A stretch of 64,000 bases of DNA. Source: Methanocella arvoryzae MRE50 (GTDB lineage: Archaea > Halobacteriota > Methanocellia > Methanocellales > Methanocellaceae). A program made the translations under genes and the position numbers. The stretch's first letter is position 1, and the number at the start of each line of letters is the position of its first letter. The DNA is taken from positions 2,170,001 to 2,234,000 of the forward strand of contig NC_009464.1 in assembly GCF_000063445.1 (NCBI RefSeq), given 5' to 3'. Below, in pieces: positions 51,008 through 59,144 of the stretch. The notes under the pieces are model-generated. The model saw nothing but the letters and a program-made list of their open reading frames with translations, was not told the DNA's origin and ran no database searches.

Positions 51008-52294
51008 GTGCTTGAAGTCTCCATAGCCTTGCTGCTCCTGTCGGTCCTCGCGGGCATCTGCATAGGCATGATCGCAGGGCTCCTGCCCGGGGTTCACGTC
51101 AACAACACTTCCGCTATCCTTCTCGGCCTCAGCCCCGGCATGCTGGCAGCCGGTATCGAGCCGCTGTACATTGCGATCACCATAGTCTCGAGCACTATCT
51201 CGCAAAGTTTTCTTGACATCATTCCCGCCGTATTCCTCGGCGCCCCGGACGAGTCCACGGTGCTCGCAGTCATGCCCGGCCACAGGCTGCTGCTGGACGG
51301 CCTGGGCGAGGAGGCAGTGAGGCTTTCGGCCATAGGCAGCGGGCTGGCGATCGTGATCTCCCTGCTGCTGATCGTCCCCCTGTCCATGGGCTTCAAGACA
51401 GCGCTGCCGGTGTTGCAGGCTAACATGTCCTTGATACTGATAGCTATAGCCGCTTTCGTGATCCTGACCAACTATCAGGGAAGCCGTTACCTCTCTGTCA
51501 GCAGCAGGATCAGAAAAGTCTGCTGGGCGCTCCTCATCTTCCTCACTGCGGGAGCCCTGGGAATCGCCTCCTTTCAGGCTGAATACCTCCTTTCGCCAGT
51601 CCTTTCTCTCGGCATGCCCTCGGTGCTGCTGCCGCTTCTCTCAGGCCTGTTCGGAATGCCTCCGCTGTTATTGAGCCTCAACATACAGTCTGTGCTACCG
51701 GCTCAGCGGCGGAGCAAGATCACTATGTCTGCCGGCGATATCCTTCGCGCTTCAGGAGCAGGGACAGTCGCAGGGGCCCTCGTATCATGGTTCCCCGCGG
51801 TCAGCGCTGGCGTGGCCACTTCCATCGTGAGCCTGTTCTCTACTAAGGAGGGGGACACTGACCGGAAGTACCTGGTATCAGTATCCTGCGTGAACACCTC
51901 TAACGACATCTTTTCACTTGTTGCGCTTTACGTGATCATGCGCCCCCGCAGCGGTGCAGTGGCCGCCGCTCAGGAGGTGCTCGGAGGCTCCATCGGCTAC
52001 GAGGCTTTCGTGATATTCCTGTTCGCCATCTGCATCGCGGGAGTAATCGCTTATCTGCTGACGCTGGTTGCCGGCTCCTGCGCTGCCAGGATCTTTAGCG
52101 CGCTGGACTACCGGCTCCTCAACTGGGGCGTGATGGTATTTCTAGCCATCATGTGCATCGTGATGACCGGCATTCCAGGGCTCGCCATCTTTCTAATCGC
52201 TGCTGCGGTGGGGCTGTCCGCCCACCTGGTCAACGTGCGGAAGACCTGCCTGATGGGAGTGCTAATGGTGCCCTGCATCCTCTATTTCCTCTGA
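51008..52294 (+). CDS. TctA-like (DUF112) membrane transporter
   Basis: 428 aa from GTG 51008, about 12 helices. TctA landmarks are present: GMIAGLLPGVHVNNTSAILLG near residue 20, a Gly-rich membrane loop as in tripartite tricarboxylate permeases, and FLGAPDESTVLAVMPGHRLLLDG near residue 77. The archaeal homologues stand alone, without TctB/TctC, and their substrate is unknown to me. The repeat of the fold is visible (DILRASGAGTVAGALVSWFPAVS). An AT-rich promoter (TTTTTAATAATTTG) lies about 25 bp upstream. Confidence 0.85.
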   Translation: MLEVSIALLLLSVLAGICIGMIAGLLPGVHVNNTSAILLGLSPGMLAAGIEPLYIAITIVSSTISQSFLDIIPAVFLGAPDESTVLAVMPGHRLLLDGLGEEAVRLSAIGSGLAIVISLLLIVPLSMGFKTALPVLQANMSLILIAIAAFVILTNYQGSRYLSVSSRIRKVCWALLIFLTAGALGIASFQAEYLLSPVLSLGMPSVLLPLLSGLFGMPPLLLSLNIQSVLPAQRRSKITMSAGDILRASGAGTVAGALVSWFPAVSAGVATSIVSLFSTKEGDTDRKYLVSVSCVNTSNDIFSLVALYVIMRPRSGAVAAAQEVLGGSIGYEAFVIFLFAICIAGVIAYLLTLVAGSCAARIFSALDYRLLNWGVMVFLAIMCIVMTGIPGLAIFLIAAAVGLSAHLVNVRKTCLMGVLMVPCILYFL

Positions 52295-52384
52295 GGCGGG
52301 ACCATAGGCTATCCCATGGGTTATCATACCCTGCATAGGGACATGATCGACTTGTTTCGATAATAAGATAAAAAAGGGTCGGGC

Positions 52385-52687
52385 TCAGACATCTATCAGT
52401 ATGTCGTCCCCTTCTACTTTGGCTGGATATGTCTTCACCCTTTCGTTCGCCGTGTTCAGCGACTCCCCGGTGGTCAGATCGACCCTGTACCCGTGGTACA
52501 GGCACATCACTACGTTCCCCATCATCATGCCCTGTGACAGAGGCTGTTTCTGGTGGGGGCAGCTATCCTCGATCGAGAAAAACTGGCCATCCACGTTCGC
52601 CACAGCGATCTTCTTACCGTCGATCACGAAGCCCTTAATAGTTCCCGGCTGTATATCAGCCGTCTTTGCAACCTTCGTATAAACCAT
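52385..52687 (-). CDS. Rieske-type [2Fe-2S] protein
   Basis: 100 aa, a free-standing Rieske ferredoxin. The cluster ligands are in CPHQKQPLSQG (Cys/His, near residue 43) and CLYHGYRVDL (Cys/His, near residue 62), which gives the CxH...CxxH spacing. It has no signal peptide, so it is a cytoplasmic electron carrier. The partner is unknown. It stands alone; the divergent gene begins at 52810. Confidence 0.92.
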   Translation of the reverse strand: MVYTKVAKTADIQPGTIKGFVIDGKKIAVANVDGQFFSIEDSCPHQKQPLSQGMMMGNVVMCLYHGYRVDLTTGESLNTANERVKTYPAKVEGDDILIDV

Positions 52688-52771
52688 AAGCTGAGATCAG
52701 CCTTCATCCGATATGAATATTTATATTCGAATACATGGTGACTGGCAGTCTTTTCATACGGGGACCAAACG

Positions 52772-52789
52772 ACTTATATATTTATAAGT
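52772..52789 (+). promoter_or_regulatory. Promoter with palindromic TATA region of the LOG-like gene
   Basis: ACTTATA (52772-52778) and TATAAGT (52783-52789) flank TATT. It lies 21-38 bp upstream of ATG 52810. This fits a leaderless start there and argues against the upstream ATG at 52735. Confidence 0.5.
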
Positions 52790-52809
52790 TAACGATTTTT
52801 ACGGCAGCT

Positions 52810-53451
52810 ATGTCTTTGGGGATGGAAGGGACAGGCTGGGTTACATCATACCATGCTCAGCCTGGACTATGTTCAAACAATGGTAGTATAGAATGTCTGA
52901 TCAATCGAAAGCCGCTCATCGGAATCATCGGTGACTCGCGGGCAGTATACGGCTCGGATAACTATGAGCTCGCCTACTGGCTGGGGTACGCGCTGACTTC
53001 GAACGGGTACAGGATCATAACCGGCGGATCAGGTGGAGTTGCAGAAGCGGCAGCGAGGGGAGCATGCATATCAGCATGGTACTCGAGCGACGACGTCATC
53101 AACGTACTGCCGGGACAGCACCCGTGCGACCCGGCGCACTTCCATGAGGCCTGCATGTCTTTCACCGACAGCATGTCGGGAGACGTGGTCGTCCCTCACA
53201 GCGATGCCATCATCGCCATCGGCGGAGGCTCCGGCACCCTGACCCAGCTCGCCCACGCGTGGGCACTGGACAAACTGATCATCGCCTACCGGGTGAAAGG
53301 CTGGAGTGGCAGGGTTGCCGACCACCCGATGGGCATCCGGCACCACAGGCCCGACGTAGCGGACGATCAGGTCTACGGAGTCGAATCGGAGAACGAGGTG
53401 CTGGAGAAGCTGGAGCTACTAAAGTATTACCGGTCGCCGTCGACGGCATGA
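52810..53451 (+). CDS. LOG/TIGR00725-like Rossmann-fold protein
   Basis: 213 aa from ATG 52810 (MSLGMEGTGWVTS); an in-frame ATG 25 codons earlier lies upstream of the promoter palindrome. The first 40 residues are unlike the family. The Rossmann core starts at LIGIIGDSRAVYGSDNY, then RIITGGSGGVAEAAARGA. The phosphate-binding IIAIGGGSGTLTQLAHAWALDK follows near residue 150. In LOG cytokinin-type phosphoribohydrolases the second motif is GGxGTxxE; here Gln replaces the Glu, so a hydrolase activity is doubtful. Function unknown. Confidence 0.75.
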   Translation: MSLGMEGTGWVTSYHAQPGLCSNNGSIECLINRKPLIGIIGDSRAVYGSDNYELAYWLGYALTSNGYRIITGGSGGVAEAAARGACISAWYSSDDVINVLPGQHPCDPAHFHEACMSFTDSMSGDVVVPHSDAIIAIGGGSGTLTQLAHAWALDKLIIAYRVKGWSGRVADHPMGIRHHRPDVADDQVYGVESENEVLEKLELLKYYRSPSTA

Positions 53452-53527
53452 ACTGATCACCGGGGCCTTCCATGCGGGCTAATATAAAGGCTTATATGCA
53501 ACCAGGCATTATTAACATCGAGAGCAT

Positions 53528-54385
53528 ATGGTACGGATAGCGCTGCCCAATAAAGGAAGAGTTTACGAGCCCATCATGAGCCTGTTCGAAGGTGCGGGCC
53601 TGCACGTGATCGAGCACTCCCAGAGGAGCCTGTTCGCGAAAACGGTGGACGAGAACATCACCATGCTGTTCGCCCGGTCCCGGGACATCCCGGGGTACGT
53701 GGAGAACGGGGCAGCAGACCTCGGGATCACCGGCGAGGACTTCATCCAGGAGGCCGGCGCGGACGTGGAAGTCCTGCTCGACCTGGGCATGGGCAAAGCC
53801 GAACTCGTGCTGGCAGTGCCCGAAGCATCCGCCATAGAGCGGCCGGAACAGCTGGCCGGCAAGAAGGTCGCCACCGAGTTCCCGGAGATCACGAAGAAAT
53901 ACTTCGCCACCAGAGGCATATCCGTACACGTGGTAGAGGTTTGCGGCGCCACCGAGATCACGCCCCACATAGGCGTGGCCGACGCCATCGTCGACCTGAC
54001 CTCCACCGGCACCTCGCTGTCCATGAACCGTCTCAAGATCATCGGCAGAGTGCTGCGCACATCCCAGCGGCTCATCGCCAGCAAGGCCAGCCTCGCCCAG
54101 GACGGCAGGAAGATCAGCGAGATCACACTCGCCCTGCAGAGCGTGATCGAAGCCCGGGGGAAACGCTACCTGATGATGAACGTGCCTGAGGGGGCGCTTG
54201 AAGCCGTCAAGAAGAAGCTGCCCGGGCTCGCCGGCCCGACAGTGCTGAAGGTCGAGGCCGACTCGCCGATGTGCGCCGTCCACGCGGTGGTGCCGGAGAA
54301 TGAGATCTACAGGGTGATCAACGACCTCAAGGAAGTCGGGGCCCGGGATATCCTGATCGTGCCCATCGAGCGGATCGTCAGGTAA
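53528..54385 (+). CDS. hisG: ATP phosphoribosyltransferase HisG (long form)
   Basis: 285 aa. HisG joins ATP and PRPP to start histidine synthesis. The N-terminal catalytic part begins with VRIALPNKGRVYEPIMSLFEGAG. GAADLGITGEDFI and the PRPP-binding DAIVDLTSTGTSLSMN (near residue 155) follow. The last about 75 residues form the ACT-like regulatory domain (VLKVEADSPMCAVHAVVPENE), so this is the hexameric, histidine-inhibited long form that needs no HisZ. No other his gene is adjacent. Confidence 0.97.
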   Translation: MVRIALPNKGRVYEPIMSLFEGAGLHVIEHSQRSLFAKTVDENITMLFARSRDIPGYVENGAADLGITGEDFIQEAGADVEVLLDLGMGKAELVLAVPEASAIERPEQLAGKKVATEFPEITKKYFATRGISVHVVEVCGATEITPHIGVADAIVDLTSTGTSLSMNRLKIIGRVLRTSQRLIASKASLAQDGRKISEITLALQSVIEARGKRYLMMNVPEGALEAVKKKLPGLAGPTVLKVEADSPMCAVHAVVPENEIYRVINDLKEVGARDILIVPIERIVR

Positions 54386-54477
54386 GCCTGACCTTGAAAG
54401 GCCCGATGGCAATCCATATGCTGACACGGCAGCCACGCCAGAGACGCAAAAGTTTATGGGCTGTAATGCCCTGATAA

Positions 54478-55191
54478 ATGATACACGCTAAGAAGAGGAT
54501 TCCTGTGACAGCTATAGATTGGAGAAAATGGAGACACGTGACCAAGCTGGACCCGGACAAGAAGATCACCAAGCAGGACGTGGCGGCGATCATGGATACC
54601 GACACTGACGCCATCATGATCTCGGGCACCCAGAACATCACGAAGGAAAACGTTGGCAATCTGGTCACCATGCTGGCCGAGTACAGGAAACCGAAAGTCC
54701 TTGAGCCCTCGGTTTCCGCCGTCCTCCGGGACGACGTGGACTTCATCTTCATCCCGTCGGTATTTAACACTAAAAGCTCCAAATGGCTCGTCGGCATCCA
54801 GAAAGACTTCCTGAGGGACCACCCGGTTTCCAGCTGGGACAACATCGTCCCGGAAGCCTACCTCGTTCTCAACCCCCTCTCCGCCGTCGCAATCGTCACC
54901 CGGGCGCAGACCGGCATCAGCCCGCAAGACGCAGCAGCCTACGGCCGGCTGGCAGACAGGCTCTTCAAGTTCCCTATCATGTACCTCGAGTACAGCGGCA
55001 CCTATGGCAATCCCGAGCTGGTCAGGGCAGTCCGGGAAAAGCTGACCAACACCGTACTGTACTACGGCGGTGGCATCGACTCGAGGGAGAAGGCGGAAAC
55101 CATGGCTAAGTACGCCCACACCATCGTCGTCGGCAACGCAATCTACAGGAAAGGCGGCATAGAAAAACTCAAAGAGACCATCGTCAAATAA
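54478..55191 (+). CDS. Geranylgeranylglyceryl phosphate synthase, copy 1
   Basis: 237 aa. GGGP synthase joins geranylgeranyl diphosphate to sn-glycerol-1-phosphate, the first committed step of archaeal ether-lipid synthesis. The TIM-barrel motifs are present: HVTKLDPDKKI (metal/diphosphate), MISGTQNITKENV, FIFIPSVFNT, YLEYSGTYGNPE and YYGGGIDSREKAE. Start ATG 54478; compared with copy 2 it has about eight extra N-terminal residues. It is 18 bp upstream of copy 2. Two long stretches are identical in DNA with copy 2 (54868-54923 and 55026-55100). It is one of two intact copies. Confidence 0.92.
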   Translation: MIHAKKRIPVTAIDWRKWRHVTKLDPDKKITKQDVAAIMDTDTDAIMISGTQNITKENVGNLVTMLAEYRKPKVLEPSVSAVLRDDVDFIFIPSVFNTKSSKWLVGIQKDFLRDHPVSSWDNIVPEAYLVLNPLSAVAIVTRAQTGISPQDAAAYGRLADRLFKFPIMYLEYSGTYGNPELVRAVREKLTNTVLYYGGGIDSREKAETMAKYAHTIVVGNAIYRKGGIEKLKETIVK

Positions 55192-55209
55192 CACCGGGGA
55201 CTATCGATT

Positions 55210-55896
55210 ATGGCACCAATTGACTGGAAGAAATGGAGACACGTAACAAAGCTGGACCCGGACAAGAAGATCACCAGGCAGGACATCGCCGCTATCGTAG
55301 ACTCGGGCACAGACGCAGTCATGATCTCGGGCACCCAGAACATCACGAAGGAAAACGTCGGCAACATGATCGACATGCTGGCCGAATACAGCATCCCCAA
55401 GGTCCTGGAGCCATCGGTCTCTGCGATCATCCGGAACGACGTGGACTTCATCTTCGTCCCCTCCATCTTCAACACCAAATACTCAAAATTCGCCGTCGGC
55501 TACCACAAGGACTTCGTCAAGAACTACCCTGACGAGGTACTCGACAAGGTCATCCCCGAGGCTTACATCGTCCTCAACCCCCTCTCCGCCGTCGCAATCG
55601 TCACCCGGGCGCAGACCGGCATCAGCCCCAGAGAAGCGGCAGCCTACGCGGAGCTCGCAGACCGGTTCTTCCGGTTCCCCGTCGTCTACATCGAGTACAG
55701 CGGCACCTACGGCAACCCTGAGCTGGTCAAGGCAGTCCGGGAAAAGCTGACCAACACCGTACTGTACTACGGCGGTGGCATCGACTCGAGGGAGAAGGCG
55801 GAAACTATGGCTAAGTATGCCAACACTATCGTCGTCGGCAACGCTGTTTACAAGAAGGGCGGCATCGAGAAGCTCAAAGAAACGATAGTGAAATAA
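55210..55896 (+). CDS. Geranylgeranylglyceryl phosphate synthase, copy 2
   Basis: 228 aa, the tandem paralogue of the gene before it, with the same catalytic motifs: KLDPDKKITRQD, MISGTQNITKENV, FIFVPSIFNTKYS, YIEYSGTYGNPE, YYGGGIDSREKAE. Differences cluster in the middle (residues about 90-115, YSKFAVGYHKDFVKNYPDEVLD against SSKWLVGIQKDFLRDHPVSSWD). This could alter the prenyl-binding region or the oligomer contacts. All motif residues are intact, so it is probably active. A DGGGP-synthase-like gene lies about 0.9 kb away. Confidence 0.92.
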   Translation: MAPIDWKKWRHVTKLDPDKKITRQDIAAIVDSGTDAVMISGTQNITKENVGNMIDMLAEYSIPKVLEPSVSAIIRNDVDFIFVPSIFNTKYSKFAVGYHKDFVKNYPDEVLDKVIPEAYIVLNPLSAVAIVTRAQTGISPREAAAYAELADRFFRFPVVYIEYSGTYGNPELVKAVREKLTNTVLYYGGGIDSREKAETMAKYANTIVVGNAVYKKGGIEKLKETIVK

Positions 55897-55929
55897 CCAG
55901 GCATGCCGGCGCACAGCCGCCGGTACTAT

Positions 55930-56592
55930 TTATTTATATAGCATAAGCCTGTACGCCAGGCTTGTATGCTTCAGCTCCCACCTCTTGAAGCGCGACTCCT
56001 TCGCCACCTTCAGCACCTCTGTCTCCGTATAGAACGGCTCTATGTAAGCGTGCAAACGCAGAGCCCAGGCCCTGAAGAAGCCATACTTCTTTTTTAACTG
56101 TCCGAACACTTCCGGATCGACGTTTCGGGGAATGTCGTAGATCCATGCCTCGCCGCCCTCCCGGAGAACCCTGTATATGTCGTCCAGCGCCTGATCCGGC
56201 TTCTTCCAGTGGTGGAACGACATCGTGCTGATCACCAGGTCGAACTCCCTATCCCCGAAGGGTAGCGTATCCGCACTCCCCTGCCGAAACTCTACGTTGT
56301 GGAGGCCTTTCTTAGCTGCGGTAGCAGAGGCGATCTTCACCATGTCCCCGGACAGATCCAGGCCCACCACATACAGCCTCGGATTCCTGGCCGCCAGCAT
56401 TATTGGCAGCCTCCCCGGCCCCGAGCCGACATCAAGCACCCGCCCGGCCTTCATGTGCTCGTCCACCTGGCTGGCCACCGCACTGTAGAAATCCTCGAAA
56501 ATCTTAGAGCTACTTATAGCTAAATATACTCTGGAAAACGGAAAAGGTATTGCCTCGGGCTCAATGCGGGCAAGAAAGCTGCGCAGCGACAT
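55930..56592 (-). CDS. Class I SAM-dependent methyltransferase
   Basis: 220 aa. Motif I VLDVGSGPGRLPIMLAA near residue 53, acidic motif II VVGLDLSGDMVKIASATA, the post-motif LPFGDREFDLVISTMSFHHW and the LREGGEAWIYDI strand match a Methyltransf_11-type enzyme. The C-terminal extension (YGFFRAWALRLHAYIEPFY) is aromatic. The substrate is unknown. It converges on the GGGP synthase pair and is upstream of the UbiA-type gene only by position. Confidence 0.86.
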   Translation of the reverse strand: MSLRSFLARIEPEAIPFPFSRVYLAISSSKIFEDFYSAVASQVDEHMKAGRVLDVGSGPGRLPIMLAARNPRLYVVGLDLSGDMVKIASATAAKKGLHNVEFRQGSADTLPFGDREFDLVISTMSFHHWKKPDQALDDIYRVLREGGEAWIYDIPRNVDPEVFGQLKKKYGFFRAWALRLHAYIEPFYTETEVLKVAKESRFKRWELKHTSLAYRLMLYK

Positions 56593-56694
56593 TATAGCCA
56601 GAGTTTCTCATAGCGAAAATATAGCCGTTTGCCGAACTTTTCCGCCATCGCACCTGCCATAATCTGTTCGGCCCCGGGAGGCCTCGGTTTTATA

Positions 56695-56772
56695 TCGCAA
56701 AGGCGCAAAGGCACAGAGACGCAAAGATACATCAGAACAATTTAGCGTCTTTGCGTCCTTGAGCCTTTGCGA
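56695..56772. repeat. Intergenic inverted-repeat element, CGCAAAGG variant
   Basis: TCGCAAAGGC (56695-56704) and GCCTTTGCGA (56763-56772) are perfect inverted repeats. Between them are CGCAAAGGCACAGAGAC and its complement-like GCGTCTTTGCGTCCTTG. It appears to be a short relative of the CACAGAGG family. Confidence 0.8.
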
Positions 56773-56806
56773 ACTAAGAACAAGGCGGCCTGGCGCCGCA
56801 AATCTA

Positions 56807-57691
56807 TCAGAGCAGCGCCGGCACCAGGAACGCAATCAGCGCCAGTCCCATCGCTATCATGGTGGTCTTCCTGGCCTTGCTGATGGTCTTCCGCTCGTGG
56901 CTGGCTATCAGGCTGTAAGTCACGTACAGCAGGATCAGGATTGAGATGCCTGCGAAGGCTGCGTACAGGTAGTTCTGATAGTAAGTCGGGTGTTCCGGCA
57001 CGAGGTTGACGAGGAACGGTATCGGGGCGAGCAGCATGGCGATAACATACAGGGCGACCGCAGTATACTTGGCGGTCTTTTCCCCGAACACCCGGGCGAT
57101 CGTCTTCACGTCCCTGAGCGCGTCGCCTTCCACGTCCATGATGCCCTTCATGATCTCCCTTCCCAGCCCGAGGAAGAATGCCATGGCCGCGAGCAGGAGC
57201 AGGATCGGAGAGCTGTTGAACAGCATGCTGCTGAACAGGAACGGAGCCGCCATCGTGAAAGCGATGTATATGTTCCCGACGATGCCGTACTCCTTTAGCT
57301 TATAGTCGTACAGGATGCCGAACACGATCATTGCGACGACTACTGCAAAGGCGCCCCAGTTGCCTATGAAGTATGCGGCAACAATGCTTACGATAAAACT
57401 GGCTATGGTCAATCCAAGTGCTTCGTTCTTCGAGACCTCCCCTCTGACGATGGGCCGGTCGGTGCGGTTATTCTTCCTGTCGACCTCCACGTCGAAGTAA
57501 TCGTTGAGCGCGAAAGCCCCCATTTCCGCCGCAGTGGCCGCTATGGCACCGGCGAGTGCCACTGTCGGGTCAGGTAATCCTCTGTAGGCGATGATCAGGC
57601 TGACAACGAAACTGACCGCGTAGATCAGCCCGTGCTCCAGGCGGGTCAAATCCCAGTAGGCTTTGAGCTTTCTCGACAGCGAGGCCGGCAT
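56807..57691 (-). CDS. UbiA prenyltransferase, probable digeranylgeranylglyceryl phosphate synthase
   Basis: 294 aa from ATG 57691 (MPASLSRKLKAYWDLTRLEHG). UbiA family with about nine helices and both Asp-rich motifs: NDYFDVEVDRKNNRTDRP near residue 65 and DVEGDALRDVKT near residue 185. In archaea the likely role is DGGGP synthase, which adds the second geranylgeranyl chain to GGGP. Its closeness to the two GGGP synthase genes supports this. Another UbiA function (e.g. heme or quinone prenylation) is less likely here. A TATA-like TTTTATAC near 57720 lies in the divergent gap with tsr3. Confidence 0.88.
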   Translation of the reverse strand: MPASLSRKLKAYWDLTRLEHGLIYAVSFVVSLIIAYRGLPDPTVALAGAIAATAAEMGAFALNDYFDVEVDRKNNRTDRPIVRGEVSKNEALGLTIASFIVSIVAAYFIGNWGAFAVVVAMIVFGILYDYKLKEYGIVGNIYIAFTMAAPFLFSSMLFNSSPILLLLAAMAFFLGLGREIMKGIMDVEGDALRDVKTIARVFGEKTAKYTAVALYVIAMLLAPIPFLVNLVPEHPTYYQNYLYAAFAGISILILLYVTYSLIASHERKTISKARKTTMIAMGLALIAFLVPALL

Positions 57692-57730
57692 ACAAACGTT
57701 AATGCATGATGATGGTATAAAACGGTTGCT

Positions 57731-58258
57731 ATGAGCCACGGTAACAGTGTGCCGCTTTACGTCTACCACGCCCGGCAGGACGACCCCAAAAAGTGCTCCG
57801 CCCGGCGCATGAAGCAGTTCGGCCTGGTCAGGATGTACGAGACCGCCGAACGCCTTCCGGCAGGCGCCATCCTCATGGACCCCAACGCGGGCAAAGCGCT
57901 CTCACCCGCGGACCGCGACCTCTCCCGGAAAGGGATCGTAGTACTTGACTGCACCTGGGAAGAAGTGGAACGTGTCTTCCCGCTGCTCAAAAGCAAGCAC
58001 ATGCAAAGCCGGGCTCTACCATATCTCCTGGCCTCCAACCCCGTCAACTACGGCCGCCCCTTCATGCTCAACTCAGCAGAAGCCTTCGTCGCCGCGCTCT
58101 ACATCCTGGGGTTCAAAGACCAGGCCAGGGAAGTCGCCTCTAAGTTCAAGTGGGGAGAAACATTCTTAATTTTAAACCACGAGCCGCTGGAAGCTTACGC
58201 CGAAGCTACCGATTCTGCCGATATTATACGAGTGCAGCAGGACTTCATGCCTGACTGA
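57731..58258 (+). CDS. tsr3: Tsr3-type rRNA aminocarboxypropyltransferase (DUF367)
   Basis: 175 aa. Tsr3 transfers the aminocarboxypropyl group of SAM to a small-subunit rRNA pseudouridine derivative. It is a SPOUT-like enzyme. The DUF367 pattern is clear: [21 protein letters not shown] (basic N-terminal region), [30 protein letters not shown] and [21 protein letters not shown] with SSAEA-like follow-on. The gene is divergent from the UbiA gene (39 bp apart) and stands alone downstream. Confidence 0.93.
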   Translation: MSHGNSVPLYVYHARQDDPKKCSARRMKQFGLVRMYETAERLPAGAILMDPNAGKALSPADRDLSRKGIVVLDCTWEEVERVFPLLKSKHMQSRALPYLLASNPVNYGRPFMLNSAEAFVAALYILGFKDQAREVASKFKWGETFLILNHEPLEAYAEATDSADIIRVQQDFMPD

Positions 58259-58322
58259 ACTCTGCTTAAACCACTGAGTACCCGAGGATATAGTTAACCA
58301 TCGAGGTTCACGGAGTGGCTGT

Positions 58323-58509
58323 TTTACCACAGAGGCACAGAGGTGCACAGAGGCTCACAGAGATTTGGTTTATCACAGAGGCACAGAGAACCACGGAGAT
58401 TTTCTGATAATTGGGCAAGTGCATAATCAATAATATTGTAAGTCTCTGTGTTTCTCTGTGTCTCTGTGGTGAGCCGTTCTCTGTGTTTCTCTGTGTCTCT
58501 GTGGTGAGC
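58323..58509. repeat. Intergenic inverted-repeat element, CACAGAGG family, copy 4
   Basis: The left arm starts TTTACCACAGAGGCACAG at about 58323 and holds several CACAGAGG units. The right arm holds repeated CTCTGTGTCTCTGTGGT sequences, ending near 58509. A short AT-rich core (about 58398-58440) separates them. It is immediately downstream of tsr3 and ends about 20 bp before the cupin gene's stop, between convergent genes. Confidence 0.88.
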
Positions 58510-58529
58510 CGTTCACTGTGAGCCATCTC

Positions 58530-58925
58530 TCAGTATATCTTTTCCGATCCCGGGCTTTCCTCTACTCTGGTCTCGAAGGGTCCGGGCCCCTGGGTGGTGA
58601 GAATGACGAGGGGGTCGGGCCCGGTGTTGCGGACGCTGTGGTGGGCATGGGGCGGGATGATGGTGAGGCTGCCTTTTTTGAGGTCGGAGGTCTGGCCGGC
58701 GATGGTGATGTCGCCTCTGCCGTCGATGACCAGCAACACGCATTCTGATCCGGGGTGCAGGTGCTCTGGCATTGTCAGCCCGGGCATGATCGTCCAGAGA
58801 TCGACCTTATGCTGGGCTGTCACCTCTATCGTGGACTCGTTGGGCCGGTTTCTGAGCCCTCTGCGGTAATCGTCCACGTTGTGCACGGCTGGTGGCTTCC
58901 CCTTGTAAATCGGCGTCTCCATCAT
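58530..58925 (-). CDS. Cupin-domain protein
   Basis: 131 aa from ATG 58925; an in-frame GTG at 58934 is also possible because a TATA-like TTATAAAC near 58956 suggests a leaderless start. The cupin metal-binding pattern is present: PEHLHPGSECVLLVIDGRG (His pair and Glu), then LTIIPPHAHHSVRN (His), near residues 55-100. It could be a small-molecule-binding or isomerase-type cupin. The substrate is unknown. Confidence 0.85.
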   Translation of the reverse strand: MMETPIYKGKPPAVHNVDDYRRGLRNRPNESTIEVTAQHKVDLWTIMPGLTMPEHLHPGSECVLLVIDGRGDITIAGQTSDLKKGSLTIIPPHAHHSVRNTGPDPLVILTTQGPGPFETRVEESPGSEKIY

Positions 58926-59144
58926 GTCACTCACATACAGTGATCAATGATCTGCGTTTATAATAGCGTGCCACTTGAACCGCGCCGATTCTTCTCATCC
59001 ACCATCCACCATCCGCCCGAAACTCGATTGCCATGCAGGGGCTATAGAACAGAAGCCTGCCGATTGGCTCTGCATGAGTGAGTTATCCCTCTCGATCCAT
59101 CATGCCCCTGTAGCCACCATAATAGTAATTAGGCTGGTATACAT

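Noticed and set aside
52735-52809. Upstream ATG (52735) as start of the LOG-like gene
   Set aside because: A palindromic TATA region at 52772-52789 lies inside that extension, so transcription most likely begins after it, near ATG 52810.
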